DNA of 64,000 nucleotides, taken from positions 310,001-374,000 of the forward strand of contig OZ176054.1 of NCBI GenBank assembly GCA_964247055.1, read 5' to 3'. The position numbers and the translations under genes were made by a program. The DNA comes from Paragordius varius. Lineage: Eukaryota; Nematomorpha. The notes beneath the pieces are model-generated. The model saw only the letters and a program-made list of their open reading frames with translations. It was not told where the DNA came from and did no database searches. How positions within the stretch are numbered: the first letter of the stretch is position 1; every line of letters begins with the position of its first letter. Positions 37,000-50,751 of the stretch are shown here, piece by piece.

Positions 37000-39209
37000 A
37001 TGGCTACCTAAAATCCAAATTTGATCAGGTGATGTCACCATAATTTTTTTTGGGTAGCCCTATGGTAGTTCCATCAAATATTTTCGAGATCGGAGTATAA
37101 ATGTAATTTTTATGAATTTTTTAAATATTAAAAAATTTATTTTATACGATTTTAAAAATAAAAATGGCTACCTAAAATCCAAATTTGATCAGGTGATGTC
37201 GCCATAATTTTTTTTGGATAGCCCTATGGTAGTTCCATCATCACCCCAAATATTTTCGAATTTTTATGAATTTTAAATATTTAAAAAATTTATTTTATAC
37301 GATTTTAAAAATAAAAATGGCTACCTAAAATCCAAATTTGATCAGGTGATGTCACCATAATTTTTTTGGGTAGCCCTATGGTAGTTCCATCATCACCCCA
37401 AATATTTTCGAGATCGGAGTATAAATGTAATTTTTATGAATTTATTAAATATTTAAAAAATTTATTTTATACGATTTTAAAAATAAAAATGGCTACCTAA
37501 AATCTAAATTTGATCAGGTGATGTCGCCATAATTTTTTTTGGGTAGCCCTATGGTAGTTCCATCATCACCCCAAATATTTTCGAGATCGGAGTATAAATG
37601 TAATTTTTATGAATTTTTTAAATATTTAAAAAATTTATTTTATACGATTTTAAAAATAAAAATGGCTACCTAAAATCCAAATTTGATCAGGTGATGTCAC
37701 CATAATTTTTTTTGGGTAGCCCTATGGTAGTTCCATCATCACCCCAAATATTTTCGAGATCGGACTATAAATGTAATTTTTATGAATTTTTTAAATATTT
37801 AAAAAATTTATTTTATACGATTTTAAAAATAAAAATGGCTACCTAAAATCCAAATTTGATCAGGTGATGTCACTATAATTTTTTTGGGTAGCCCTATGGT
37901 AGTTCCATCATCACCCCAAATATTTTCGAGATCGGAGTATAAATGTAATTTTTATGAATTTTTTAAATATTTAAAAAATTTATTTTATACGATTTTAAAA
38001 ATAAAAATGGCTACCTAAAATCCAAATTCGATCAGGTGATGTCACCATAATTTTTTTTGGGTAGCCCTATGGTAGTTCCATCATCACCCCAAATATTTTC
38101 GAGATCGGAGTATAAATGTAATTTTTATGAATTTTTTAAATATTTAAAAAATTTATTTTATACGATTTTAAAAATAAAAATGGCTACCTAAAATCCAAAT
38201 TTGATCAGGTGATGTCGCCATAATTTTTTTTGCGTCGCCCTATGGTAGTTCCATCATCACCCCAAATATCGAGATCGGAGTATAAATGTAATTTTTTTGA
38301 ATTTTTTAAATATTTAAAAAATTTATTTTATACGATTTTAAAAATAAAAATGGCTACCTAAAATCCAAATTTGATCAGGTGATGTCACCATAATTTTTTT
38401 TGGGTAGCCCTATGGTAGTTCCATCATCACCCCAAATATTTTGGGGATCGGACTATAAATGTAATTTTTATGAATTTTTTAAATATTTAAAAAATTTATT
38501 TTATACGATTTTAAAAATAAAAATGGCTACCTAAAATCCAAATTTGATCAGGTGATGTCACCATAATTTTTTTTGGGTAGCCCTATGTTAGTTCCATCAT
38601 CACCCCAAATATTTTCGAGATCGGAGTATAAATGTAATTTTTATGAATTTTTTAAATATTTAAAAAATTTATTTTATACGATTTTAAAAATAAAAATGAC
38701 CTAAAATCCAAATTTGATCAGGTGATGTCACCATAATTTTTTTGGGTAGCCCTATGGTAGTTCCATCATCACCCCAAATATTTTCGAGATCGGAGTATAA
38801 ATGTAATTTTTATGAATTTTTTAAATATTTAAAAAATTTATTTTATACGATTTTAAAAATAAAAATGGCTACCTAAAATCCAAATTTGATCAGGTGATGT
38901 CACCATAATTTTTTTTGGGTAGCCCTATGTTAGTTCCATCATCACCCCAAATATTTTCGAGATCGGAGTATAAATGTAATTTTTATGAATTTTTTAAATA
39001 TTTAAAAAATTTATTTTATACGATTTTAAAAATAAAAATGGCTACCTAAAATCCAAATTTGATCAGGTGATGTCACTATAATTTTTTTGGGTAGCCCTAT
39101 GGTAGTTCCATCATCACCCCAAATATTTTCGAGATCGGAGTATAAATGTAATTTTTATGAATTTTTTAAATATTTAAAAAATTTATTTTATACGATTTTA
39201 AAAATAAAA
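37000..39209. repeat. Thirteen-monomer copy of 30661-32701
   Basis: It follows the left copy monomer by monomer, with one additional monomer at about 37835-38006 (TCACT, T7, A-type) and a 3-bp deletion near 38270 (AAATATCGAG against AAATATTGTCGAG). The added monomer followed by AAATTCGATCAGG resembles the pair at 33.22-33.56 kb, so it may have come from there. Confidence 0.9.
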
Positions 39210-39725
39210 ATGGCTACCTAAAATCCAAATTTGATCAGGTGATGTCACTATAATTTTTTTGGGTAGCCCTATGGTAGTTCCATCATCACCCCAAATATTT
39301 TCGAGATCGGAGTATAAATGTAATTTTTATGAATTTTTTAAATATTTAAAAAATTTATTTTATACGATTTTAAAAATAAAAATGGCTACCTAAAATCCAA
39401 ATTTGATCAGGTGATGTCACCATAATTTTTTTGGGTAGCCCTATGGTAGTTCCATCATCACCCCAAATATTTTCGAGATCGGATTATAAATGTAATTTTT
39501 ATGAATTTTTTAAATATTTAAAAAATTTATTTTATACGATTTTAAAAATAAAAATGGCTACCTAAAATATAAATTTGATCAGGTGATGTCACTATAATTT
39601 TTTTGGGTAGCCCTATGGTAGTTCCATCATCACCCCAAATATTTTCGAGATCGGAGTATAAATGTAATTTTTATGAATTTTTTAAATATTTAAAAAATTT
39701 ATTTTATACGATTTTAAAAATAAAA
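39210..39725. repeat. Ordinary array segment
   Basis: Three A-type monomers, mostly with T7 runs. Private marks are ATCGGATTATAAAT near 39480 and AAAATATAAATTTG near 39568. No gene or foreign sequence is present. Confidence 0.78.
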
Positions 39726-42700
39726 ATGGCTACCTAAAATCCAAATTTGATCAGGTGATGTCACTATAATTTTTTTGGGTAGCCCTATGGTAGTTCCATC
39801 ATCACCCCAAATACTTTGGGGATCGGACTATAAATGTAATTTTTATGAATTTTTTTAATATTTAAAAAATTTATTTTATACGATTTTAAAAATAAAAATG
39901 GCTACCTAAAATCCAAATTTGATCAGGTGATGTCACCATAATTTTTTTTGGGTAGCCCTATGGTAGTTCCATCATCACCCCAAATATTTTCGAGATCGGA
40001 GTATAAATGTAATTTTTATGAATTTTTTAAATATTTAAAAAATTTATTTTATACGATTTTAAAAATAAAGATGGCTACCTAAAATCCAAATTTGATCAGG
40101 TGATGTCACCATAATTTTTTTTGGGTAGCCCTATGGTAGTTCCATCATCACCCCAAATATTGTCGAGATCGGAGTATAAATGTAATTTTTATGAATTTTT
40201 TAAATATTTAAAAAATTTATTTTATACGATTTTAAAAATAAAAATGGCTACCTAAAATCCAAATTTGATCAGGTGATGTCACTATAATTTTTTTGGGTAG
40301 CCCTATGGTAGTTCCATCATCACCCCAAATACTTTGGGGATCGAACTATAAATGTAATTTTTATGAATTTTTTTAATATTTAAAAAATTTATTTTATACG
40401 ATTTTAAAAATAAAAATGGCTATTTAAAATCCAAATTTGATCAGGTGATGTCACCATAATTTTTTTTGGGTAGCCCTATGGTAGTTCCATCATCACCCCA
40501 AATATTTTCGAGATCGGATTATAAATGTAATTTTTATGAATTTTTTAAATATTTAAAAAATTTATTTTATACGATTTTAAAAATAAAGATGGCTACCTAA
40601 AATCCAAATTTGATCAGGTGATGTCACCATAATTTTTTTTGGGTAGCCCTATGGTAGTTCCATCATCACCCCAAATATTGTCGAGATCGGAGAATAAATG
40701 TAATTTTTTTGAATTTTTTAAATATTTAATAAATTTATTTTATACGATTTTAAAAATAAAAATGGCTACCTAAAATCCAAATTTGATCAGGTGATGTCGC
40801 CATAATTTTTTTTGGGTAGCCCTATGGTAGTTCCATCATCACCCCAAATATTTTCGAGATCGGAGTATAAATGTAATTTTTATGAATTTTTTAAATATTT
40901 AAAAAATTTATTTTATACGATTTTAAAAATAAAAATGGCTACCTAAAATCCAAATTTGATCAGGTGATGTCACCATAATTTTTTTTGGGTAGCCCTATGG
41001 TAGTTCCATCATCACCCCAAATATTTTCGAGATCGGAGTTTAAATGTAATTTTTATGAATTTTTTAAATATTTAAAAAATTTATTTTATACGATTTTAAA
41101 AATAAAAATGGCTACCTAAAATCCAAATTTGATCAGGTGATGTCACCATAATTTTTTTTGGGTAGCCCTATGGTAGTTCCATCATCACCCCAAATATTTT
41201 CGAGATCGGAGTATAAATGTAATTTTTTTGAATTTTTTAAATATTTAAAAAATTTATTTTATACGATTTTAAAAATAAAAATGGCTACCTAAAATCCAAA
41301 TTTGATCAGGTGATATCGCCATAATTTTTTTTGGGTAGTTCTATGGTAGTTCCATCATCACATTAAATATTTTGGGGATCGGACTATAAATGTAATTTTT
41401 ATGAAGTTTTTAAATATTTAAAATATTATTTTATACGATTTTAAAAATAAAAATGGCTACCTAAAATCCAAATTTGATCAGGTGATGTCACCATAATTTT
41501 TTTTGGGTAGCCCTATGGTAGTTCCATCATCACGCCAAATATTGTCGAGATCGGAGTATAAATGTAATTTTTTTGAATTTTTTAAATATTTAAAAAATTT
41601 ATTTTATACGATTTTAAAAATAAAAATGGCTACCTAAAATCCAAATTTGATCAGGTGATGTCGCCATAATTTTTTTTGGGTAGTTCTATGGTAGTTCCAT
41701 CATCACATTAAATATTTTGGGGATCGGACTATAAATGTAATTTTTATGAAGTTTTTAAATATTTAAAAATTTTTTTTATACGATTTTAAAAATAAAAATG
41801 GCTACGTAAAATCCAAATTTGATCAGGTGATGTCACCATAATTTTTTTTGGGTAGCCCTATGGTAGTTCCATCATCACCCCAAATATTTTCGAGATCGGA
41901 GTATAAATGTAATTTTTATGAATTTTTTAAATATTTAAAAAATTTATTTTATACGATTTTAAAAATAAAAATGGCTACCTAAAATCCAAATTTGATCAGG
42001 TGATGTCACTATAATTTTTTTGGGTAGCCCTATGGTAGTTCCATCATCACCCCAAATACTTTGGGGATCGGACTATAAATGTAATTTTTATGAATTTTTT
42101 TAATATTTAAAAAATTTATTTTATACGATTTTAAAAATAAAAATGGCTACCTAAAATCCAAATTTGATCAGGTGATGTCACCATAATTTTTTTTGGGTAG
42201 CCCTATGGTAGTTCCATCATCACCCCAAATATTTTCGAGATCGGAGTATAAATGTAATTTTTATGAATTTTTTAAATATTTAAAAAATTTATTTTATACG
42301 ATTTTAAAAATAAAGATGGCTACCTAAAATCCAAATTTGATCAGGTGATGTCACCATAATTTTTTTTGGGTAGCCCTATGGTAGTTCCATCATCACCCCA
42401 AATATTGTCGAGATCGGAGTATAAATGTAATTTTTATGAATTTTTTAAATATTTAAAAAATTTATTTTATACGATTTTAAAAATAAAAATGGCTACCTAA
42501 AATCCAAATTTGATCAGGTGATGTCACTATAATTTTTTTGGGTAGCCCTATGGTAGTTCCATCATCACCCCAAATACTTTGGGGATCGAACTATAAATGT
42601 AATTTTTATGAATTTTTTTAATATTTAAAAAATTTATTTTATACGATTTTAAAAATAAAAATGGCTATTTAAAATCCAAATTTGATCAGGTGATGTCACC

Positions 42701-44216
42701 ATAATTTTTTTTGGGTAGCCCTATGGTAGTTCCATCATCACCCCAAATATTTTCGAGATCGGATTATAAATGTAATTTTTATGAATTTTTTAAATATTTA
42801 AAAAATTTATTTTATACGATTTTAAAAATAAAGATGGCTACCTAAAATCCAAATTTGATCAGGTGATGTCACCATAATTTTTTTTGGGTAGCCCTATGGT
42901 AGTTCCATCATCACCCCAAATATTGTCGAGATCGGAGAATAAATGTAATTTTTTTGAATTTTTTAAATATTTAATAAATTTATTTTATACGATTTTAAAA
43001 ATAAAAATGGCTACCTAAAATCCAAATTTGATCAGGTGATGTCGCCATAATTTTTTTTGGGTAGCCCTATGGTAGTTCCATCATCACCCCAAATATTTTT
43101 GAGATCGGTGTATAAATGTAATTTTTATGAATTTTTTAAATATTTAAAAAATTTATTTTATACGATTTTAAAAATAAAAATGGCTACCTAAAATCCAAAT
43201 TTGATCAGGTGATGTCACCATAATTTTTTTTGGGTAGCCCTATGGTAGTTCCATCATCACCCCAAATATTTTCGAGATCGGAGTTTAAATGTAATTTTTA
43301 TGAATTTTTTAAATATTTAAAAAATTTATTTTATACGATTTTAAAAATAAAAATGGCTACCTAAAATCCAAATTTGATCAGGTGATGTCACCATAATTTT
43401 TTTTGGGTAGCCCTATGGTAGTTCCATCATCACCCCAAATATTTTCGAGATCGGAGTATAAATGTAATTTTTTTGAATTTTTTAAATATTTAAAAAATTT
43501 ATTTTATACGATTTTAAAAATAAAAATGGCTACCTAAAATCCAAATTTGATCAGGTGATATCGCCATAATTTTTTTTGGGTAGTTCTATGGTAGTTCCAT
43601 CATCACATTAAATATTTTGGGGATCGGACTATAAATGTAATTTTTATGAAGTTTTTAAATATTTAAAATATTATTTTATACGATTTTAAAAATAAAAATG
43701 GCTACCTAAAATCCAAATTTGATCAGGTGATGTCACCATAATTTTTTTTGGGTAGCCCTATGGTAGTTCCATCATCACCCCAAATATTGTCGAGATCGGA
43801 GTATAAATGTAATTTTTTTGAATTTTTTAAATATTTAAAAAATTTATTTTATACGATTTTAAAAATAAAAATGGCTACCTAAAATCCAAATTTGATCAGG
43901 TGATGTCGCCATAATTTTTTTTGGGTAGTTCTATGGTAGTTCCATCATCACATTAAATATTTTGGGGATCGGACTATAAATGTAATTTTTATGAAGTTTT
44001 TAAATATTTAAAAAATTTATTTTATACGATTTTAAAAATAAAAATGGCTACGTAAAATCCAAATTTGATCAGGTGATGTCACCATAATTTTTTTTGGGTA
44101 GCCCTATGGTAGTTCCATCATCACCCCAAATATTTTCGAGATCGGAGTATAAATATAACTTTTATGAATTTTTTAAATATTTAAAAAATTTATTTTATAC
44201 GATTTTAAAAATAAAA
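39726..44216. repeat. Thirteen-monomer higher-order repeat, two copies, 2245-bp period
   Basis: Copies 39726-41970 and 41971-44216. Markers at offset 2245: CAAATACTTTGGGG (39811, 42056), ATCGAACTATAA (40341, 42586), GGCTATTTAAAA, AAATAAAGATGG, GGAGAATAAATG with AATATTTAATAAATT (40691, 42936), GGAGTTTAAATG, GTGATATCGCC (41311, 43556), and GGGTAGTTCTATGG with CACATTAAATATT. A few substitutions separate the copies (CACGCC against CACCCC near 41534; TTTGAGATCGGTG near 43107). The last monomer of copy 2 has AAATATAACTTTT. Confidence 0.92.
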
Positions 44217-45430
44217 ATGGCTACCTAAAATCCAAATTTGATCAGGTGATGTCACCATAATTTTTTTTGGGTAGCCCTATGGTAGTTCCATCATCACCCC
44301 AAATATTTTCGAGATCGGAGTATAAATATAACTTTTATGAATTTTTTAAATATTTAAAAAATTTATTTTATACGATTTTAAAAATAAAAATGGCTACCTA
44401 AAATCCAAATTTGATCAGGTGATGTCACCATAATTTTTTTTGGGTAGCCCTATGGTAGTTCCATCATCACAAATATTTTCGAGATCGGAGTATAAATATA
44501 ACTTTTATGAATTTTTTAAATATTTAAAAAATTTATTTTATACGATTTTAAAAATAAAAATGGCTACCCAAAATCCAAATTTGATCAGGTGATGTCACCA
44601 TAATTTTTTTTGGGTAGCCCTATGGTAGTTCCATCATCACCCCAAATATTTTCGAGATCGGAGTATAAATATAATTTTTATGAATTTTTTAAATATTTAA
44701 AAAATTTATTTTATACGATTTTAAAAATAAAAATGGCTACCTAAAATCCAAATTTGATCAGGTGATGTCACCATAATTTTTTTTGGGTAGCCCTATGGTA
44801 GTTCCATCATCACCCCAAATATTTTCGAGATCGGAGTATAAATGTAATTTTTTTGAATTTTTTAAATATTTAAAAAATTTATTTTATACGATTTTAAAAA
44901 TAAAAATGGCTACCTAAAATCCAAATTTGATCAGGTGATATCGCCATAATTTTTTTTGGGTAGTTCTATGGTAGTTCCATCATCACATTAAATATTTTGG
45001 GGATCGGACTATAAATGTAATTTTTATGAAGTTTTTAAATATTTAAAATATTATTTTATACGATTTTAAAAATAAAAATGGCTACCTAAAATCCAAATTT
45101 GATCAGGTGATGTCACCATAATTTTTTTTGGGTAGCCCTATGGTAGTTCCATCATCACCCCAAATATTGTCGAGATCGGAGTATAAATGTAATTTTTTTG
45201 AATTTTTTAAATATTTAAAAAATTTATTTTATACGATTTTAAAAATAAAAATGGCTACCTAAAATCCAAATTTGATCAGGTGATGTCGCCATAATTTTTT
45301 TTGGGTAGTTCTATGGTAGTTCCATCATCACATTAAATATTTTGGGGATCGGACTATAAATGTAATTTTTATGAAGTTTTTAAATATTTAAAAAATTTAT
45401 TTTATACGATTTTAAAAATAAAAATGGCTA
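41281..45430. repeat. Local subfamily TAGTTCTATGG / CACATTAAAT / GAAGTTTTT
   Basis: Six B-like monomers, near 41.3, 41.7, 43.55, 43.9, 44.95 and 45.3 kb, share GGGTAGTTCTATGG, CATCACATTAAAT and TATGAAGTTTTT. They keep GGGGATCGGAC but have lost the CCCC arm, so the B-type hairpin cannot form. Alternate members also share a deletion in the A/T end (TAAAATATTATTTTA). The subfamily is confined to this interval and alternates with GTCGAG/TTTTTTTG monomers. Confidence 0.87.
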
Positions 45431-46112
45431 CGTAAAATCCAAATTTGATCAGGTGATGTCACCATAATTTTTTTTGGGTAGCCCTATGGTAGTTCCATCA
45501 TCACCCCAAATATTTTCGAGATCGGAGTATAAATATAACTTTTATGAATTTTTTAAATATTTAAAAAATTTATTTTATACGATTTTAAAAATAAAAATGG
45601 CTACCTAAAATCCAAATTTGATCAGGTGATGTCACCATAATTTTTTTTGGGTAGCCCTATGGTAGTTCCATCATCACCCCAAATATTTTCGAGATCGGAG
45701 TATAAATATAACTTTTATGAATTTTTTAAATATTTAAAAAATTTATTTTATACGATTTTAAAAATAAAAATGGCTACCTAAAATCCAAATTTGATCAGGT
45801 GATGTCACCATAATTTTTTTTGGGTAGCCCTATGGTAGTTCCATCATCACAAATATTTTCGAGATCGGAGTATAAATATAACTTTTATGAATTTTTTAAA
45901 TATTTAAAAAATTTATTTTATACGATTTTAAAAATAAAAATGGCTACCCAAAATCCAAATTTGATCAGGTGATGTCACCATAATTTTTTTTGGGTAGCCC
46001 TATGGTAGTTCCATCATCACCCCAAATATTTTCGAGATCGGAGTATAAATATAATTTTTATGAATTTTTTAAATATTTAAAAAATTTATTTTATACGATT
46101 TTAAAAATAAAA
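43353..46112. repeat. Eight-monomer higher-order repeat, two identical 1380-bp copies
   Basis: Copies 43353-44732 and 44733-46112. A line-by-line comparison shows no difference over 1,380 bp, and the match runs on for about 110 bp into 46113-46222. The unit contains two TAGTTCTATGG monomers, a GTCGAG/TTTTTTTG monomer, three consecutive monomers with AAATATAACTTTT (one lacking CCCC after CATCAC) and one with GGCTACCCAAAA. Copy 1 overlaps the end of the second 13-mer copy, so the 8-mer duplication is later than the 13-mer duplication. Confidence 0.95.
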
Positions 46113-46630
46113 ATGGCTACCTAAAATCCAAATTTGATCAGGTGATGTCACCATAATTTTTTTTGGGTAGCCCTATGGTAGTTCCATCATCACCCCAAAT
46201 ATTTTCGAGATCGGAGTATAAATGTAATTTTTATGAATTTTTTAAATATTAAAAAAATTTATTTTATACGATTTTAAAAATAAAAATGGCTACCTAAAAT
46301 CCAAATTTGATCAGGTGATGTCACCATAATTTTTTTGGGTAGCCCTATGGTAGTTCCATCATCACCCCAAATATTGTCGAGATCGGAGTATAAATGTAAT
46401 TTTTTTGAATTTTTTAAATATTTAAAAAATTTATTTTATACGATTTTAAAAATAAAAATGGCTACCTAAAATCCAAATTTGATCAGGTGATGTCACCATA
46501 ATTTTTTTTGGGTAGCCCTATGGTAGTTCCATCATCACCACAAATATTGTCGAGATCGGAGTATAAATGTAATTTTTTTGAATTTTTTAAATATTTAAAA
46601 AATTTATTTTATACGATTTTAAAAATAAAA
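46113..46630. repeat. Ordinary array segment
   Basis: Three monomers: one with AAATATTAAAAAAATT that continues the 8-mer match at its start, then two GTCGAG/TTTTTTTG types, the second with CATCACCACAAAT. Confidence 0.78.
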
Positions 46631-49028
46631 ATGGCTACCTAAAATCTAAATTTGATCAGGTGATGTCACCATATTTTTTTTTGGGTAGCCCTATGGTAGT
46701 TCCATCATAACCCCAAATATTTTTGAGATCGGACTTTAAATGTAATTTTTTTGAATTTTTTAAATATTTAAAAAATTTATTTTATACGATTTTAAAAATA
46801 TAAATGGCTACCTAAAATCCAAATTTGATCAGGTGATGTCACCATAATTTTTTTGGGTAGCCCTATGGTAGTTCCATTATCACCTCAAATATTTCCGAGA
46901 TCGGAGTATAAATGTAATTTTTATGAATTTTTTAAATATTTAAAAAATTTATTTTATACGATTTTAAAAATAAAAATGGCTACCTAAAATCCAAATTTGA
47001 TCAGGTGATGTCACCATAATTTTTTTTGGGTAGCCCTATGGTAGTTCCATCATCACCCCAAATATTTTGGGGATCGGACTATAAATATAATTTTTATGAA
47101 TTTTTTAAATATTTAAAAAATTTATTTTATACGATTTTAAAAATAAAAATGGCTACCTAAAATCCAAATTTGATCAGGTGATGTCACCATAATTTTTTTT
47201 GGGTAGCCCTATGGTAGTTCCATCATCACCCCAAATATTTTGGGGATCGGACTATAAATGTAATTTTTATGAATTTTTTAAATATTTAAAAATTTATTTT
47301 ATACGATTTTAAAAATAAAAATGGCTACCTAAAACCCAAATTTGATCAGGTGATGTCGCCATAATTTTTTTTGGGTAGCCCTATGGTAGTTCCATCATCA
47401 CCCCAAATATTTTCGAGATCGGAATATAAATGTAATTTTTATGAATTTTTTAAATATTTAAAAAATTTATTTTATACGATTTTAAAAATAAAAATGGCTA
47501 CCTAAAATGATCAGGTGATGTCACTATAATTTTTTTGGGTAGCCCTATGGTAGTTCCATCATCACCCTAAATTTTTGGGGATCGGACTATAAATGTAATT
47601 TTTATGAATTTTTTAAATATTTAAAAAATTTATTTTATACGATTTTAAAAATAAAAATGGCTACCTAAAATCCAAATTTGATCAGGTGATGTCACCATAA
47701 TTTTTTTTGGGTAGCCCTATGGTAGTTCCATCATAACCCCAAATATTTTTGGGATCGGACTTTAAATGTAATTTTTATGAATTTTTTAAATATTTAAAAA
47801 ATTTATTTTATACGATTTTAAAAATAAAAATGGCTACCTAAAATCTAAATTTGATCAGGTGATGTCACCATATTTTTTTTTGGGTAGCCCTATGGTAGTT
47901 CCATCATAACCCCAAATATTTTTGAGATCGGACTTTAAATGTAATTTTTTTGAATTTTTTAAATATTTAAAAAATTTATTTTATACGATTTTAAAAATAT
48001 AAATGGCTACCTAAAATCCAAATTTGATCAGGTGATGTCACCATAATTTTTTTGGGTAGCCCTATGGTAGTTCCATTATCACCTCAAATATTTCCGAGAT
48101 CGGAGTATAAATGTAATTTTTATGAATTTTTTAAATATTTAAAAAATTTATTTTATACGATTTTAAAAATAAAAATGGCTACCTAAAATCCAAATTTGAT
48201 CAGGTGATGTCACCATAATTTTTTTTGGGTAGCCCTATGGTAGTTCCATCATCACCCCAAATATTTTGGGGATCGGACTATAAATATAATTTTTATGAAT
48301 TTTTTAAATATTTAAAAAATTTATTTTATACGATTTTAAAAATAAAAATGGCTACCTAAAATCCAAATTTGATCAGGTGATGTCACCATAATTTTTTTTG
48401 GGTAGCCCTATGGTAGTTCCATCATCACCCCAAATATTTTGGGGATCGGACTATAAATGTAATTTTTATGAATTTTTTAAATATTTAAAAATTTATTTTA
48501 TACGATTTTAAAAATAAAAATGGCTACCTAAAACCCAAATTTGATCAGGTGATGTCGCCATAATTTTTTTTGGGTAGCCCTATGGTAGTTCCATCATCAC
48601 CCCAAATATTTTCGAGATCGGAATATAAATGTAATTTTTATGAATTTTTTAAATATTTAAAAAATTTATTTTATACGATTTTAAAAATAAAAATGGCTAC
48701 CTAAAATGATCAGGTGATGTCACTATAATTTTTTTGGGTAGCCCTATGGTAGTTCCATCATCACCCTAAATTTTTGGGGATCGGACTATAAATGTAATTT
48801 TTATGAATTTTTTAAATATTTAAAAAATTTATTTTATACGATTTTAAAAATAAAAATGGCTACCTAAAATCCAAATTTGATCAGGTGATGTCACCATAAT
48901 TTTTTTTGGGTAGCCCTATGGTAGTTCCATCATAACCCCAAATATTTTTGGGATCGGACTTTAAATGTAATTTTTATGAATTTTTTAAATATTTAAAAAA
49001 TTTATTTTATACGATTTTAAAAATAAAA
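46631..49028. repeat. Seven-monomer higher-order repeat, two copies, 1199-bp period
   Basis: Copies 46631-47829 and 47830-49028, with no difference noticed. Markers: AAATCTAAATTTG with CACCATATTTTTTTTT, AAAATATAAATGG, TTCCATTATCACCTC with TTTCCGAG, ATAAATATAATTTT, AAAACCCAAATTTG, a monomer lacking CCAAATTT (AAAATGATCAGG at 47508 and 48707), and CACCCTAAATTTTTGGGG. The unit ends with the CATAACCCC/GGACTTT haplotype. Confidence 0.93.
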
Positions 49029-49547
49029 ATGGCTACCTAAAATCCAAATTTGATCAGGTGATGTCACCATAATTTTTTTTAGGTAGCCCTATGGTAGTTC
49101 CATCATCACCCCAAATATTGTCGAGATCGGAGTATAAATGTAATTTTTTTGAATTTTTTAAATATTTAAAAAATTTATTTTATACGATTTTAAAAATAAA
49201 AATGGCTACCTAAAATCCAAATTTGATCAGGTGATGTCGCCATAATTTTTTTTGCGTAGCCCTATGGTAGTTCCATCATCACCCCAAATATTTTGGGGAT
49301 CGGACTATAAATGTAATTTTTATGAATTTTTTAAATATTTAAAAAATTTATTTTATACGATTTTAAAAATAAAAATGGCTACCTTAAATCCAAATTTGAT
49401 CAGGTGATGTCACCATAATTTTTTTTGGGTAGCCCTATGGTAGTTCCATCATAACCCCAAATATTTTTGGGATCGGACTTTAAATGTAATTTTTATGAAT
49501 TTTTTAAATATTTAAAAAATTTATTTTATACGATTTTAAAAATAAAA
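49029..49547. repeat. Ordinary array segment
   Basis: Three monomers: TTTTTTAGGTAGCCC with GTCGAG, TTTGCGTAGCCC B-type, and ACCTTAAATCC with the CATAACCCC/GGACTTT haplotype. They separate the 7-mer pair from the long-range duplicate. Confidence 0.78.
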
Positions 49548-50751
49548 ATGGCTACCTAAAATCCAAATTTGATCAGGTGATGTCACTATAATTTTTTTGG
49601 GTAGCCCTATGGTAGTTCCATCATCACCCCAAATATTTTCGAGATCGGAGTATAAATGTAATTTTTATGAATTTTTTAAATATTTAAAAAATTTATTTTA
49701 TACGATTTTAAAAATAAAAATGGCTACCTAAAATCCAAATTCGATCAGGTGATGTCACCATAATTTTTTTTGGGTAGCCCTATGGTAGTTCCATCATCAC
49801 CCCAAATATTTTCGAGATCGGAGTATAAATGTAATTTTTATGAATTTTTTAAATATTTAAAAAATTTATTTTATACGATTTTAAAAATAAAAATGGCTAC
49901 CTAAAATCCAAATTTGATCAGGTGATGTCACTATAATTTTTTTGGGTAGCCCTATGGTAGTTCCATCATCACCCCAAATACTTTGGGGATCGGACTATAA
50001 ATGTAATTTTTATGAATTTTTTTAATATTTAAAAAATTTATTTTATACGATTTTAAAAATAAAAATGGCCTAAAATCCAAATTTGATCAGGTGATGTCAC
50101 CATAATTTTTTTTGGGTAGCCCTATGGTAGTTCCATCATCACCCCAAATATTTTCGAGATCGGAGTATAAATGTAATTTTTATGAATTTTTTAAATATTT
50201 AAAAAATTTATTTTATACGATTTTAAAAATAAAAATGGCTACCTAAAATCCAAATTTGATCAGGTGATGTCACTATAATTTTTTTGGGTAGCCCTATGGT
50301 AGTTCCATCATCACCCCAAATATTTTCGAGATCGGAGTATAAATGTAATTTTTATGAATTTTTTAAATATTTAAAAAATTTATTTTATACGATTTTAAAA
50401 ATAAAAATGGCTACCTAAAATCCAAATTTGATCAGGTGATGTCACCATAATTTTTTTTGGGTAGCCCTATGGTAGTTCCATCATAACCCCAAATATTTTT
50501 GGGATCGGACTTTAAATATAATTTTTATGAATTTTTTAAATATTTAAAAAATTTATTTTATACGATTTTAAAAATAAAAATGGCTACCTAAAATCCAAAT
50601 TTGATCAGATGATGTCACTATAATTTTTTTGGGTAGCCCTATGGTAGTTCCATCATAACCCCAAATATTTTGGGGATCGGACTATAAATGTAATTTTTAT
50701 GAATTTTTTAAATATTTAAAAAATTTATTTTATACGATTTTAAAAATAAAA
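49548..50751. repeat. Distant copy of 33221-34423
   Basis: Seven monomers in the same order as the left copy at offset 16327-16328. It contains one of the last B-type monomers before the A-type-dominated right end (near 50.68 kb). Confidence 0.9.

Noticed and set aside
43353-46112. Assembly duplication as explanation for the identical 8-mers
   Set aside because: It cannot be excluded from sequence alone, but similar in-register duplications with real differences occur throughout the window, so a biological origin is the simpler reading; long-read support is the deciding test.
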